From: Turnera subulata
Lineage: Eukaryota; Streptophyta; Magnoliopsida; Malpighiales; Passifloraceae
Length of the DNA stretch: 64,000 bases
Direction: 5' to 3'
NCBI GenBank assembly: GCA_028386065.3
Contig: JAKUCV010002892.1
Location: 19,954-83,953, forward strand
A program made the translations under genes and the position numbers. The notes beneath the pieces are model-generated. The model did not search any database. It worked only from the letters and a program-made list of their open reading frames with translations, and was not told the origin of the DNA. Below are positions 26,493-37,579 of the stretch, piece after piece (the stretch's first letter is position 1; every line of letters begins with the position of its first letter).

Positions 26493-26850
26493 GCGATCCA
26501 CCGTGTCAGCCCACTGCTGATGAATCCTAGCACGAAAACGATCCGGCAAACGAATCACGGGCCCTCTTTCTGTCATCTTCGACGTGACATCACCCTCTAA
26601 TGGCTCCAACTCGGTATCAATCTCCAAGCCAGAAGGCACAGTTTGAGTGCTTAAAGCATCCCTAAAAGACTTCGGGCCGCCCGTCGCAGACGCAGACACG
26701 CCGTCCGTAGCCTCGATCAGCACATCCGATGAGTCGTTAGGGGGTGCGGCAGGCGGGAGCGCTGTCCTGCCGCCGGGCGGTGCACCAATCATCCAAAACC
26801 CTAGCAGAGAAAAACCGAAAACTTCACAGGCAAGAAACTCAAATTTATTT
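26493..26850 (-). pseudogene. LINE relic: ORF1 N-terminus and 5' leader
   Basis: From the ATG at 26792 the minus strand encodes a Pro/Ala-rich start, then KSFRDAL, then GPVIRLPDRFRARIHQQW. This is the usual N-terminal pattern of plant LINE ORF1 just before DUF4283. Coding stops at the solo LTR edge (26492) and resumes at 18311. The leader extends right to about 26850 and contains AAACCCTAG. Together with the pieces at 14590-18311 this gives one LINE copy on minus. Confidence 0.75.
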
Positions 26851-27351
26851 TTTTAAAGCATTAACTTTTTCTTTTTAAAACGTAATTGGAGGTACGAAAT
26901 AGTTAGGTTAAATCATATTTTCCTTCTAAAAAAAACAGCGTATTTTCAAGACCACAGCTCACAAGCAAATTTTGTAGGGCCGCCAAGAGAGACATGAGCT
27001 CAACAATCATCCACCAGGAGAAGGCCCAAATCACAAGGTGAGGCCTAGACCATGGCCCAAGGGTCATTGTGTCTGAAGTGAACGAGAGTATATGCACGAG
27101 GCCTAGTTGTTCTGTGGTTTGTAGCCTGATGATTTGGTTTTAACTAATCAGCCGGATTTTTTTATTCGGCGACTTCATCATCTCCAATTCCTGCCGTGTA
27201 AAAACATGTCACTTTCCAATTTTTAATTATTACATTTTACAATAATCACAATCTATTTGTTAGTGCTAATTTTTATTTTCTCTAGTGTTTTTTTTTTCTT
27301 TTTTTACCCATAAATAAACAAAAGAGAAGAAAAAAAAAAAACAGGTCTCCA
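26851..27351. other. Spacer between LINE relic and HSP90 gene
   Basis: A minus-strand frame at 26903-27097 has hydrophobic residues but no recognisable family. Purine and pyrimidine runs lie near 27290-27340. No other feature was seen. Confidence 0.5.
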
Positions 27352-27381
27352 GAAGGTTCCCAAACCCCATCAAAAACCCTA
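27352..27381 (+). promoter_or_regulatory. Heat-shock-element core and telo-box
   Basis: GAAGGTTC at 27352-27359 fits the two-unit core nGAAnnTTCn of heat shock elements. AAACCCTA (27374-27381) is a telo-box, frequent near starts of plant housekeeping and translation/mitochondrial genes. They lie 130-160 bp upstream of the HSP90 ATG. A third heat-shock unit is not obvious. Confidence 0.45.
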
Positions 27382-27513
27382 TAACAGATTCCCCTCCCCC
27401 CGTCTCCGTCCTCTCTTCAACCCCACACGCACTCGTCGTCACAGTGCAACTCCGTCGTTCAGTTAGGCTTCTTCAAGGCCCCTGCTCTTCCACTCCAAGC
27501 CTTCTCAGAGACC

Positions 27514-30500
27514 ATGCACAGGGTCTCCCGTCATTCCGTTTCCTCTCTCCTCCTCCGCTCCTCCGGCTCATCTCACCGGAGCTCCGCCGCCGCCGCCGCC
27601 TTCTCTAACTCCTCCAGCCCGGTGCGTTTCATTTCACTGTGCTTTTTATTTATCGAGAGTGCGCTTACCTGGTGTCATTTCTTTGCTTTTATTTTATATC
27701 GTAATTGAATTGAATGATCCACTATTTTACAAGTGTCATTTTTTGCTGGTAATTTCAGTGTAATGCGAGTATCAAGTTAGGGTTTTTCATGTGTTGTGAA
27801 ACTATGAGCAGGTGGTGGATAATGGTTCCAAGCATAGATGGCACTCGGGGGGTTTAACTTCTGGTAGACGAATTCCATCTAGTTCCAGTTACTTTCCTCA
27901 ACTGAACCTGACAAATCGGTTCTTTCTTGGTGGCCTTTATGGGTCACCTGCAGCAGACTCTGATGTATCATCTTCCTCTCCCCCTCCAGTGGGTGAAAAA
28001 TACGAGTATCAGGCCGAGGTACGTAGTTTGGCCTGTCTGGTTTTTTTAGTAACTCTTCCTTTGATAAAACACTCTTTTTTAAGTGTTTTAGTACCCTGAT
28101 GTTGATGACAGGTTAGCCGCCTCATGGATCTCATCGTTAATAGCTTGTATAGAAACAAAGAAGTATTTCTTCGGGAGCTTATCAGGTACGTTGGTCAAAC
28201 TTTTCGGTTCATACTTTTGGTTCCAACGTGTTTGGTTTATGTAATTTTTTATTCACAGCAATGCAAGTGATGCGTTGGACAAGTTGCGATTTCTTAGCGT
28301 CACTGAACCAGAGCTCTTGAAGGATGCTGTTGATCTTGACATCCGTATTCAAACTGATAAAGATAATGGGATTGTCGCCATAACGTAAAGATTTTAGACT
28401 TCATGAGTTCTTGGTCATTGATCTCCTCTCACATTTTACACGTCCATAACATGTGTCCTGCCTTGCAGTGATAGTGGCATTGGTATGACACGGCAAGAAC
28501 TTATTGATTGTCTTGGAACTATTGCACAGAGTGGAACTGCAAAATTTTTGAAAGCCTTAAAGGTTGATATTCCCTCCAGAACTATATGATTGTTGTTCTA
28601 GACATTTTGTTTGCAGAAAATAATTATGGACTGTGCCAAATTGATGTTGCTTAACAGGATAGCAAGGATGCTGGTTCGGACAACAATTTAATTGGTCAGT
28701 TCGGTGTGGGCTTTTATTCAGCTTTCCTGGTGTCAGAGCGGGTGTGAACTTGACCTTAACTTAACTTTATTATTCTCTTGTTCTGTTATCCTTTCAACTT
28801 TTGATGTAAACTTTTCATAGTGATGCCTGCTGATACGTCTTTCTTATTGTAAGATTGTCGTCTCGACAAAAAGTCCCAAATCTGACAAGCAATATGTTTG
28901 GGAAGGAGAGGCCAGTGCCAGCTCTTATACCATACGAGAGGAAACAGATCCACAGAACCTCATTCCAAGAGGAACTCGCCTTACCCTATATCTTAAGGTC
29001 TGCTTCTTTCTTTCCAGTAGACTTTTTTCCTATCCTTTTATTAGATTTTGCAGCTGACCATGTTTGTTTATTGCTTTATGCCTATCTTCAGCGTGATGAC
29101 AAAGGTTTTGCAGATCCTGAGCGGGTCCAGAAGCTTGTGAAAAACTACTCTCAGTTTGTTTCTTTCCCTATATACACCTGGCAGGAAAAAGGATACACTA
29201 AAGAGGTATTATGTTTTGCTGTTGTCGCTGTGATGTGAAGAGTATCAACTTTTCTCTAACTTTCTAAATCTTTATTTGTAACTTGTTATGGTTGCTGGAT
29301 TTTCGGTTTCTCAAGTCCTTTCTATTTTGGAGTTCTAGTATTGATCTAAATTTTTTTAACAATGTAATTCTCTTCTGATATCTGTACATATTCCATTTCT
29401 GCTGTCTTACAGGTTGAGATTGATGAAGATCCTGCAGAAGCCAAAAAAGACGAACAAAATGCTACATCTGAGGTATCAAGCAGAACCTTTCACCAAATTC
29501 ATAGTCCTTCAAAATCTAATGTAGTATCTCGGTTCTCATGGTCGTTTTGGTTCCTTTGCTGTAACAGAAGAAGAAGAAAACAAAGACTGTTGTTGAGAGG
29601 TACTGGGACTGGGATCTCACAAATGAGACTAAACAAATATGGGTGAGTAAAGAACGAGATTTATTTGGATGTCAATAATAATAACGTTAAGTGTGCAGTT
29701 TTGAGGGAAGCTTGATATCATGATTTGATATGTGCAGCTTCGCAATCCCAAGGAAGTGTCTGCTGAAGAATACAATGAATTCTACAAGAAAACGTTTGAT
29801 GAGTGCTTGGAGCCATTTGCATATTCTCATTTCACAACAGAGGTATGGATATCTCCAATGCCCTTTGTTATAGTTGTGGCACCTTTTTGCTAATTTGCGG
29901 ATGTTTAGTTCCAAAAAATTGCTTCATATCTTGGTGCCTTCCTGTTTTATATTGCTTACTGAGCTTCCCAAGTTTGGCCTTTGCAGGGTGAAGTGGAGTT
30001 TAGGTCTGTACTCTATATTCCATCCATTGCACATAGTGGAAAGGATGATATAGTGAACCCCAAGACAAAAAATATCAGGCTCTATGTGAAAAGGGTCTTC
30101 ATTCAAGATGATTTTGATGGAGAACTGGTAGGAAGGATGGCATCCTTGATATCCTTTGCTTTCATTCTAAGAGAGAGAGTAGCAATCTCACACTATTTCT
30201 TTTGTTGGTCAGTTTCCAAGGTACCTTAGCTTTGTCAAAGGTGTTGTGGACTCAAATGACCTTCCTCTTAACGTTTCACGTGAGATTCTTCAAGAAAGCC
30301 AAATTGTAAGTAAAGACGGAGATGTTTTTGTCTATGGAAACGTTTGAGAGTTGGAAACTGATTGCGAGATATTCTGTTGATGTACTTGAAGGTGCAGATA
30401 ATGAGGAAGCGCTTGGTCCAAAAAGCCTTCGACATGATCCTGTGGATATCAATGAGTGAGAATAAAGAAGTATGTCTTTCTTTTTATAACATTTTTGCCT

Positions 30501-32477
30501 CTTTTTCTCTTTCCTTTCTTTTCTTGAAGATCTTTATTGGGGATATTTTAAGCTGATTCTGAAAGTTTCCTAGTCTTATTTATGTTGGTTATTTGGAATT
30601 TGTCACATTGTGGCTTTATATTCTCCCTCCGTATCATTTTTTTTTGGTTCTCTCTCGGGATACAAATTCTTGATCATTGTTCATTTGTCTGGCTAAGAAT
30701 TATGATATTTCATACTCAATTTAAAGTGGAAAATGGTTGCCTTTGGGAAATGTTTGGTTCATCAATCCAATATTTCTTTCTTGCAGGATTATGAGAAGTT
30801 CTGGGATAACTTTGGCAGATACTTGAAGTTAGGTTGCATTGATGACCGTGAAAATCACAAGCGGATTGCACCCCTACTCCGTTTCTTTTCTTCTCAGAGT
30901 GAGGAGGAGATGATCAGCTTGGATGAGTATGTAGAGAATATGAAGCCTGAGCAGAAGGGTATCTATTACATTGCTGCTGATAGTGTGACCAGTGCGAGGA
31001 GTGCACCTTTCTTAGAGAGACTTCTTCAGAAGGATCTTCAAGTATTTTCTTTTTAGAAGATCTTCAACACTCTATTTTGTTTACTGTGCCTTCCTGTTCT
31101 TGATGTACAACCTGGTTAATTTTTCAGGTGCTGTACTTGGTTGATCCAATTGATGAGGTTGCTGTCCAGAATCTGAAGTCGTACAAGGACAAGAACTTTG
31201 TTGACATAAGCAAGGAGGACTTGGATATTGGTCAGTTTTCTAATTCTTTGCGTGTTGTACTTGGAAATACATTTACCGTATGCACTTCGTAGCACATTCC
31301 ATGGATGAAGAAAACTGTCATGATCAACTGTCCATCTATGAAGTTACCTTAAGTAATGACAGACCAAAAAAAAAGTTACCTTTAGTAGTGCATTTTTAGG
31401 GGGTATACAGCATTTGGTACGAAAATCTTATGTGTTAACATTTTGGCAAGCAAGATTAGTTCTCTGTGATATGGACAGGCTTTTGTGTCCAAAAAGTTGA
31501 AACATTTGTGGTTTTTATTCAGATTAGATTGTTTTGCGCCCATCTAATTTTTAGTTATTGCTTGTGCAGGTGATAAGAACGAGGAAAAGGAGAAGGTGAT
31601 AAAGCAGGAGTTTGGCCAAACCTGCGATTGGATTAAGAAGCGACTCGGTGACAAAGTCGGCAGTGTACAAATCTCAAACCGCCTGAGCTCATCGCCCTGT
31701 GTTCTTGTGGCTGGGAAATTTGGTTATTCTGCCAACATGGAAAGGTAAAACTACTATTACTTTTATACTGGTGATACAGCTTAGGAGTTGATCTGTACTT
31801 ACATTTTAATAAAATTTGAATTGCAGGCTCATGAAGTCGCAAACAGTTGGCCATATTCTACCCTTCATGAAGGGTAGAAGGATATTTGAGATAAATCCTG
31901 AACATGAAATTATCAAAAGCTTGAGTGTATTGACCTTTCAACCTAAGAGTATCTTTATGTCTTCGTCATTTGGGATATGTATGATAATGCCATTCAACAT
32001 TTTTTGCACTTCTTGCAGGCTACGTGTAGGAGTAATCCAGAAGACGAGGAGGCGCTCAGAGCTGTTGATCTTCTTTATGAAGCAGCTGAGGTTTCCAGTG
32101 GTTTTACTGTGAGTATTCACGCCCAATGCAATGACCTTCAATAAAAAAATAGGGAGAATACATTTGACTGTGTTGTGAGAGTACATCACTAAATCTTCCG
32201 GAGTAGAAATGTTAATTCTTAACATTAAAGTCAATTCTTCATATACTATTCAAAACTTGTGTGTCACTGCTGATGCTGACTGCTCTTACGATTCATGCAG
32301 CCTGATAATCCGGCACAGCTTGGTGGGAAGATATATGAGATGATGTCCATGGCTCTTTCAGGGAAACGGTCTGTTCCAGCAGAGGGTCAGCAGTCGGCAT
32401 CATCTTCTCCACATCACATCCCACAAACCTTGGAAGCCGAGGCGGTTAAGCCAGGTGAAGCGGGTCGTCATAAATGA
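27514..32477 (+). CDS. HSP90-6: Mitochondrial HSP90 chaperone (HSP90-6 / TRAP1-like), 20 exons
   Basis: Exons: 27514-27621, 27812-28018, 28112-28185, 28259-28384, 28469-28562, 28658-28741, 28854-28997, 29092-29205, 29413-29472, 29568-29642, 29738-29842, 29987-30127, 30213-30305, 30392-30469, 30787-31041, 31128-31230, 31570-31744, 31827-31926, 32019-32108, 32301-32477. All introns are GT-AG and the total is 800 aa, close to Arabidopsis HSP90-6. The N-terminus ([17 protein letters not shown]) is Arg/Ser-rich and acid-free, as in a mitochondrial presequence. The GHKL ATPase motifs are intact: [14 protein letters not shown] (about 127-140), DSGIGMT (173-179) and [13 protein letters not shown] (from about 216). 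A short acidic linker is encoded by exon 9. There is no MEEVD tail, as expected for an organellar form. It is an ATP-driven chaperone of the mitochondrial matrix. Splice sites were chosen by family collinearity. Confidence 0.93.
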
Positions 32478-32736
32478 AGTGGGGTTCAAATGCAGTTGTT
32501 AGGTGATGAGATTTGGGAGAATAAATGAAACTCAAATTCTCTTTTTGTCTCGGTTCCATGTTTCTACATGCATATATATCTAGTTGGGATTAGGTATATT
32601 TAGTAAATGCCGGCGAAAATGGATTGTATGTATAATCGAGATGCAAACCACTGGATGGATTTTTTCATCTTAAGAATAGTATTTATACAATTTCACTAGC
32701 CGCTTGGGTCTATCTGTATTCCGTCCCTTATAAATT
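32478..32736 (+). other. HSP90-6 3' UTR and spacer
   Basis: About 260 bp separate the stop codon from the next mobile element. AATAAA-like signals occur (AATAAATG near 32520). No other feature was seen. Confidence 0.4.
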
Positions 32737-33054
32737 ACATTTTACCTACTTCAACTTTGTTTTAAAAACAAATTGGTACCCAACTAAAAAAATCGTATTT
32801 TACCACTTGAAGTTTGTTATTTCAAGATTTTAGTACCTCCTCGGATTGAACCGTTCCAAGGTTCAACCGGTTTACAATTAAAATGCATTAGATGCATGAC
32901 ATGTGGCATCATTTAATAGATTATAAAAAGAAAAAACTAAAAAAATGATGCATTTATTTCTTACTTTTTTTTTTTCTCTCCTCTTTCTTACCTTTTTTTT
33001 CCCTTTCTCTTCCAGCATTTACTTTCCTTTTTTCTTCTTCTTCTCTTTCTTCCC

Positions 33055-33143
<89 letters not shown>

Positions 33144-34061
33144 CTTTCTTTCTGTCCTCTTCTAGCATTCATTTCTTTCCTCTCTTTTTTTTCCTTCTCT
33201 TTTTCTTCCCCTTCTCTTCCAGCATTTATCTCTTTTCTTTTTTTTTTTTCTTCTTCTCTTTTCTTTCCTTTTTTTTTTTCTCCCCTTTCTTTTCCATTCT
33301 TATTCTGCAAAGTCGCCACCCACACCTATCCCATTAGTTCTTCTTCTCTTTTGTTCTTCTTCCCCTTCATGCCCGTCACCATATTAATTTATCTGTTACC
33401 CTTTTTTTAGTTCATCTCATCACTACATCCAGTCATCGTAAGAAAAAAAAATCAATGATTTTTTTGGTTGCAAAGGTGTTTAACAAACAGAGCTCTTCCC
33501 TGTGAAACCTCTCATCCTCACCAATCAATCTATTTTACTAATCTTCTTTCTTCTTTACTTTGTTAGGGATGTGGGTTGTGGTGTATTATTATTCCTGTTG
33601 TTGTGAAGAAATTAAGTGGAAGAGTCTCGTTTTTGGGGAGGGATTTTGGTTAATGGGTTCTTAGTTTATGTGGTGTTGAGTTTCTGCAGGTTTCGGTGGT
33701 GGAAGGGTTGTGATTTTTGATTTGTCATGGTGGTGTTGATTTGATCCGGTGGTGGGGGAGGGAGGAGGAGGGGGATGGTGTGAAGTGATTGGTTTTCTTT
33801 TTCATGTTCTGCGAGGAAAATTGGCTTTTTTGTTTTTTGTTTTTTGTTTTTAAGTTTTTATTGGAAAATAAATTTTAAACGGCTTTGATGACTCCATGTG
33901 TCATGCATCTGCACCGTCCATTAGCAAATCGGTTGAACCTTGGATCGGTTCAATCCGAGGTACTAAAATCTTGAAATAATAAACTTCAGGTGGTAAAATA
34001 TGGGTTTTTTTTAGTTGGGTACCAATTTGTTTTTAAAACAAAGTTGAGGTAGATAAAATGT
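32737..34061. mobile_element. MULE-like element with long TIRs and poly-T core
   Basis: The left arm 32737-32913 and right arm 33885-34061 are inverted, diverged copies of about 175 bp. Both contain the blocks AAACAAATTGGTACCCAACT, TTTCAAGATTTTAGTACCTC and GGTTCAACCG or their complements. Long TIRs without transposase fit a non-autonomous Mutator-like element. The core contains a T homopolymer of about 80 bases at 33063-33143 within a CT-rich tract of about 400 bp. I could not find a clear 9-bp duplication. It lies 260 bp downstream of the HSP90 stop codon. Confidence 0.7.
33063..33143. repeat. Poly-T homopolymer in CT-rich tract
   Basis: About 80 consecutive T residues are flanked by CTTTC-rich sequence (32960-33330). 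The run yields meaningless poly-Phe or poly-Lys frames. Its exact length may be a sequencing estimate. Confidence 0.85.
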
Positions 34062-34339
34062 ATTATTTTCCTTTTCTTGCCAGCTTAATAAAAGTGGTAT
34101 CTCTGCAATTATGAGAATGACGCATAACTGCTCTTTAGTTCTGTTATCACTCGTTCTTTCTTAATTAATTTACTTTTAGATAAATAGCTGTAGTGACTTT
34201 GTGAGAATTAAAACAGTAGTCAATTGCCACATCGGATTCCGGCCTTTTGACCGTGGACTGCAATGAACCCGTCAATGACGGCTTGCATAGATTGACAATG
34301 AATCTTCCTAGGAGGATGGCAAAAGACCGTACTAAGAGA
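34062..34339. other. Spacer
   Basis: No gene or bounded repeat was recognised between the MULE-like element and the third dispersed-repeat copy. Confidence 0.4.
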
Positions 34340-34535
34340 ACAAGGGAGTATTATTAATGATGAAAAAAAGAGAAGTTATACCGTTTTCTTGACGAGTTTT
34401 TGTATAGAATTCAAAATTTTCCTTTAAAGGATTTTTCCTAAAACCAACTGTAATTTTTTCAGTGTTTTTTTTTTGAGAACTCTTCTTTCGTAGTTTTTTT
34501 TAAATAGCTAGTAATTCAAGTTGATATTGTTTACA
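34340..34535 (+). repeat. dispersed repeat, copy 3
   Basis: It is collinear with the copies near 13886 and 14306. It includes the upstream motif ATTATTAATGA followed by an A-run, then GAGTTTTTGTATAGAATT and AAACCAACTGTAA. It is 20 kb away from the other two copies. Confidence 0.5.
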
Positions 34536-34689
34536 ATATTCCTAAATGCCACTAATACATCACTCCTGAAAATTTCAGGAGTGATGTGGCATCCTATATG
34601 CATATATAAATTAATATTAAATGCATACAGACTAGATATTTATGTTCTATTAATTTTTATTTTAAAAAATAAAATGGCAAAACCTAATT

Positions 34690-35305
34690 GTAGCTTCAGA
34701 GGAGATCCTGAGCACCTTTTCGCCTCTTCAAGAGCATCGTGTTTGGTTTACAGGTCATAAGCCATTTTCTGCCTCTTCAGCCTCCTTAGGGACTTCATGT
34801 TTGGTTGGCAGGTCCTTTTGTCAGCATCTATACTTTGTTAATAATCTCTTTATTTGTTGGAAAGTTGATTGTTTTTCTCATGTATGGCTGGATGTCGAAT
34901 TTCCAACATCTCGTTTTTGCAAGTCTTCACAAAAATCCTTCTTGGGCATGCAGTTGATCTTGCATTGCAATTTTCCTCCACGTTGTAGTTCTTCTCTCCC
35001 ACCTTACTTTAATTAAAGCATTTGAAGTAGTCATTTTGCATCTTGAGATGTCTCACCCATCTTTGAGGATTTCCCCTCCGAAACTTCTTGCTTTAATTAA
35101 AGCATTCTTCAGTTGGAGTGGGTCTTGAATTTTTCTTCTTTTTCCTGCACAACAAGTAAATATAAAATTTCAACAAAAAGAGCATACACATTGTAAAAGA
35201 ATTATTTGTTACACATCAAACTCAGTAAGGTCATTTAAATTGGCATCTTAGCTCCTCTTCCTAGAAAAGTTTCAAAGTACACCAAGAAAAAGAGAAAAAG
35301 AATAC
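34690..35305 (-). pseudogene. Unassigned gene-fragment region
   Basis: On minus, short open stretches without stops recur. One is KIQDPLQLKNALIKARSFGG, and a second, similar unit carries NALIKVRWERR, pointing to a small internal duplication. Another imperfect duplication (GACCTG..ACCAAACA) is at 34690-34815. A splice-acceptor-like TTGTGCAG precedes the first stretch near 35150. I do not recognise the parent gene. It may belong to the same captured unit as the helicase fragment next door. Confidence 0.3.
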
Positions 35306-35387
35306 CTAAAACACCCAGTATGGAAACTGACTACACTGCTTTACCAAGACCCAGTTCATCAGCTAAAATGGCATTTGTATCATTTCC
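35306..35387 (-). pseudogene. CHD1/CHR5-type SNF2 helicase fragment with nonsense codon
   Basis: Minus-strand translation gives NDTNAILADELGLGKAV, then a TAG at 35331-35333, then SVSILGVL and a GT donor-like site at 35305. This is the Walker A region of a CHD1/CHR5-type SNF2 ATPase: the family reads NDTN-ILADEMGLGKTV, then Q, then SVSMLGFL. The Q codon CAG has become TAG, the P-loop Thr is Ala, and the frame is disturbed just upstream of NDTN. Only about 26 codons are recognisable, so it is a captured or left-behind exon fragment and not a gene. Confidence 0.65.
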
Positions 35388-36471
35388 TCCACCATGTCAA
35401 CATCCTCCACCATTTCAGGTGAAGGATCCTTAACCTGTTTTCATCAATCAAAAGAAGCCACACGGTTACCACACCCAAAAGTTTGACAACCACACAACAA
35501 CAATGTAGAAAAGAAAGCAAGCTTTGAAGTGAATTCAACAAATTTGCAACCAGCCCTATACATACCTCCGGTTCAAAGAACTTGGTTCCCTGCATCACAA
35601 CATAATTGAAATTCAAAGGCCAATACAGAAAGAGAAATATGGGTTGAAACAATAAGAAAATGAAAGCAAATAGACAGGAAATTGGTTGAGACGATGATGA
35701 CACACATACTTGGCTATCACAAAGTAGAAGGACCACTCCAGGCTAAACCAAATTGGAAATTTCCAACTACAGACAGCAAATACCAGAAAACGATGGCCAC
35801 ACTTACAAATATTATTACTTCACAGAGAGTGAATGTATTCCAAGAAAATAAGAAGCAAAGGGAACAATTGCTCAAATTGTTTACATTGAAAACATAAGGA
35901 GCGAAATCATCATGCAGCAAAAAGGTTACACGAACCATTATACATGCAGCACAGAACCTCTGATACGCCTAACACTCACAAAAAAAAAAAAATCACCCAT
36001 AGGCATTCCTCATGCCAATACACTTGACTGTAAATAACTCCTCAGAAAACAGCAGAAACGAAATCCCAACTAAAAGAGAAGAAAGAAAGACATACCCGAG
36101 CCGGACATTGCCTCCCGTCAAGCTCTCACACACAATTCCTTCAAATCTGTTTTCACAACCAAAACGTGCAAATCATGAGAGAATGAGAGCAATTAACAAT
36201 AATACGACGAATTAAAAAGGAATTAAGGGTTAATTGTGAAATTGGTGGTTTAGGGTTTGAGTAGCAGAATGGGGATTTTGGTTTTCCCCAGTGAGAGTGT
36301 GGACGGGAAGAAGAAGGAAGCTGAGATGATAGGGGAAATAGACGAAGATGAAGAAGAAAGGTGGAGAGAGATCGACGAGCACTCACCAGAGAAGGAAACA
36401 GGAGAGAGAGAAGGCAAGAGCTCGAAATGGACGGGAGGGTCCAAAAAAAAAAAAAGAAGGGTTTTATTCAT
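35388..36471 (-). pseudogene. Possible minus-strand transcription unit (5' exons)
   Basis: On minus, a CT-rich leader (36471-36250) precedes a telo-box (TAGGGTTT on plus, 36251-36258) and an intron-like stretch ending AAAACAG. A 51-nt segment (36146-36096) follows, containing ATG TCC GGC TCG G before a GTATGT donor. Further exon-like pieces are 35589-35566 (GTKFFEPE, flanked by TGCAG and GTATGT) and a segment from about 35434 (VKDPSPEMVEDVDMVEEM) that runs into the helicase fragment. The phases do not join cleanly (exon 1 ends in phase 1), so the unit is either broken or an exon is missing. I do not recognise the product. Confidence 0.3.
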
Positions 36472-36586
36472 CGGGGGTAGTTTTGGATTAATGTCAAAAG
36501 ACCAGGGGCACGCCCGTCCTAAATTATGACAGTCACGTGGTTACCGGCCAAGTCGGTTATAGGTTGAAAGGCGGTTCCACCCAAGT

Positions 36587-36640
36587 ATAAAAACAGCATT
36601 GCCCGATTCTCAGCCGCATACTCAATAACCACAAACCCTA
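36587..36640 (+). promoter_or_regulatory. TATA box and telo-box of small membrane-protein gene
   Basis: TATAAAAA at 36587-36594 is followed by AAACCCTA at 36633-36640 in the presumed 5' UTR. The leader exon then ends at 36713 with an AAG/GTAGAT donor. Confidence 0.65.
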
Positions 36641-36865
36641 GTTACAGCCCCTTTCTCCGCTGCATCTCCTCTATTATTATTGGTCGCCTACAGTACCCAA
36701 TTACCAAAACAAGGTAGATTTGTGGCAATTCATATCTTCTTTCTTGATTTTATGGTTTTTTCTTAGATCTGTTCATGCGGATATACTAATCTATGCTTTT
36801 TTTCCCCTTGATGCTTATCTTTCTCTGTTCCCTCTCTGTAATTAGAGTTCCTTCTGTGGATGCAG

Positions 36866-37579
36866 ATGGTGAATCCTGCGATTCGTACTGTACTGACAAG
36901 TCTGGTATGTATTTTTTTTGTGCGCTACTATTCTAGTTATATATATATATATATATATTGTGAGTATAAAGTGCATATGTTCTTGGTGGGTTTTTCTTTT
37001 AAAAAAAATTGGATTAGTTGAGGTTGTGGGTAGTCACCTGTACCTCTTGTGAAATTAGTATTCGGATATATATAACTTGTATTAACACACGTACATAGTA
37101 GTTCGTTCTAGGTTAATTTGCCAGGTGTTATTTGTTAGGCAAATTGGCATGATTTTTTGTGTTATGGAGGGAGGAGCCTGATATAGATAGATAGTTTGAT
37201 GATGGTCTGAATTTGGTTAATATCCTCTAGATGGCCTGGCCTGAGTTACCCTCACACTCCCCGACCTAGTATGTTCATTACTTGATAAGACTGTTCTTTG
37301 GCATACTTAGGTTATGGAGTATGTTCTTTGTGTACAGTACGGATGGCTTACTTTGATCCGTGGTATTATGAATTGTTGCAGGATAACTATTTGTATGTCA
37401 ACATGACTAAAAAAAGATTTGCGATGCTGGTCCTTCTTCCCTTTGCCCCTGACCTTCTTTACGCGACTAGGCGTGTAGCGGAAGTGCTGAAGGAATATGT
37501 TGATCGGTCAATTGAGTTGAACAGCAGGCTGGCACGGGAGGAGGAGGCGCGCAGGATGAACTCCACTCCTACACATTAA
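36866..37579 (+). CDS. 78-aa single-pass membrane protein, function unknown
   Basis: Coding exons are 36866-36904 and 37382-37579. A 5' UTR intron (36714-36865) ends exactly at the ATG, and a 3' UTR intron (37580-37663) begins exactly after the stop codon. The first coding exon gives MVNPAIRTVLTSL. The second gives DNYLYVNMTKKRFAMLVLLP and a hydrophobic stretch (about residues 26-41), then a charged, helical C-terminus (SRLAREEEARR). The acceptor at 37381 was chosen because it is the only one keeping phase 0 into the DNYLYV frame. One predicted membrane segment and small size suggest a mitochondrial inner-membrane accessory subunit, but no motif proves this and I do not recognise the family. 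Confidence 0.65.

Noticed and set aside
28855..29238. Plus-strand 127-codon frame across HSP90-6 exons 7-8
   Set aside because: It is one base off the conserved HSP90 frame and runs through an intron.
32945..33337. Long frames of poly-Phe (plus) and poly-Lys (minus)
   Set aside because: They are products of the poly-T and CT-rich tract inside the MULE-like element, with no protein character.
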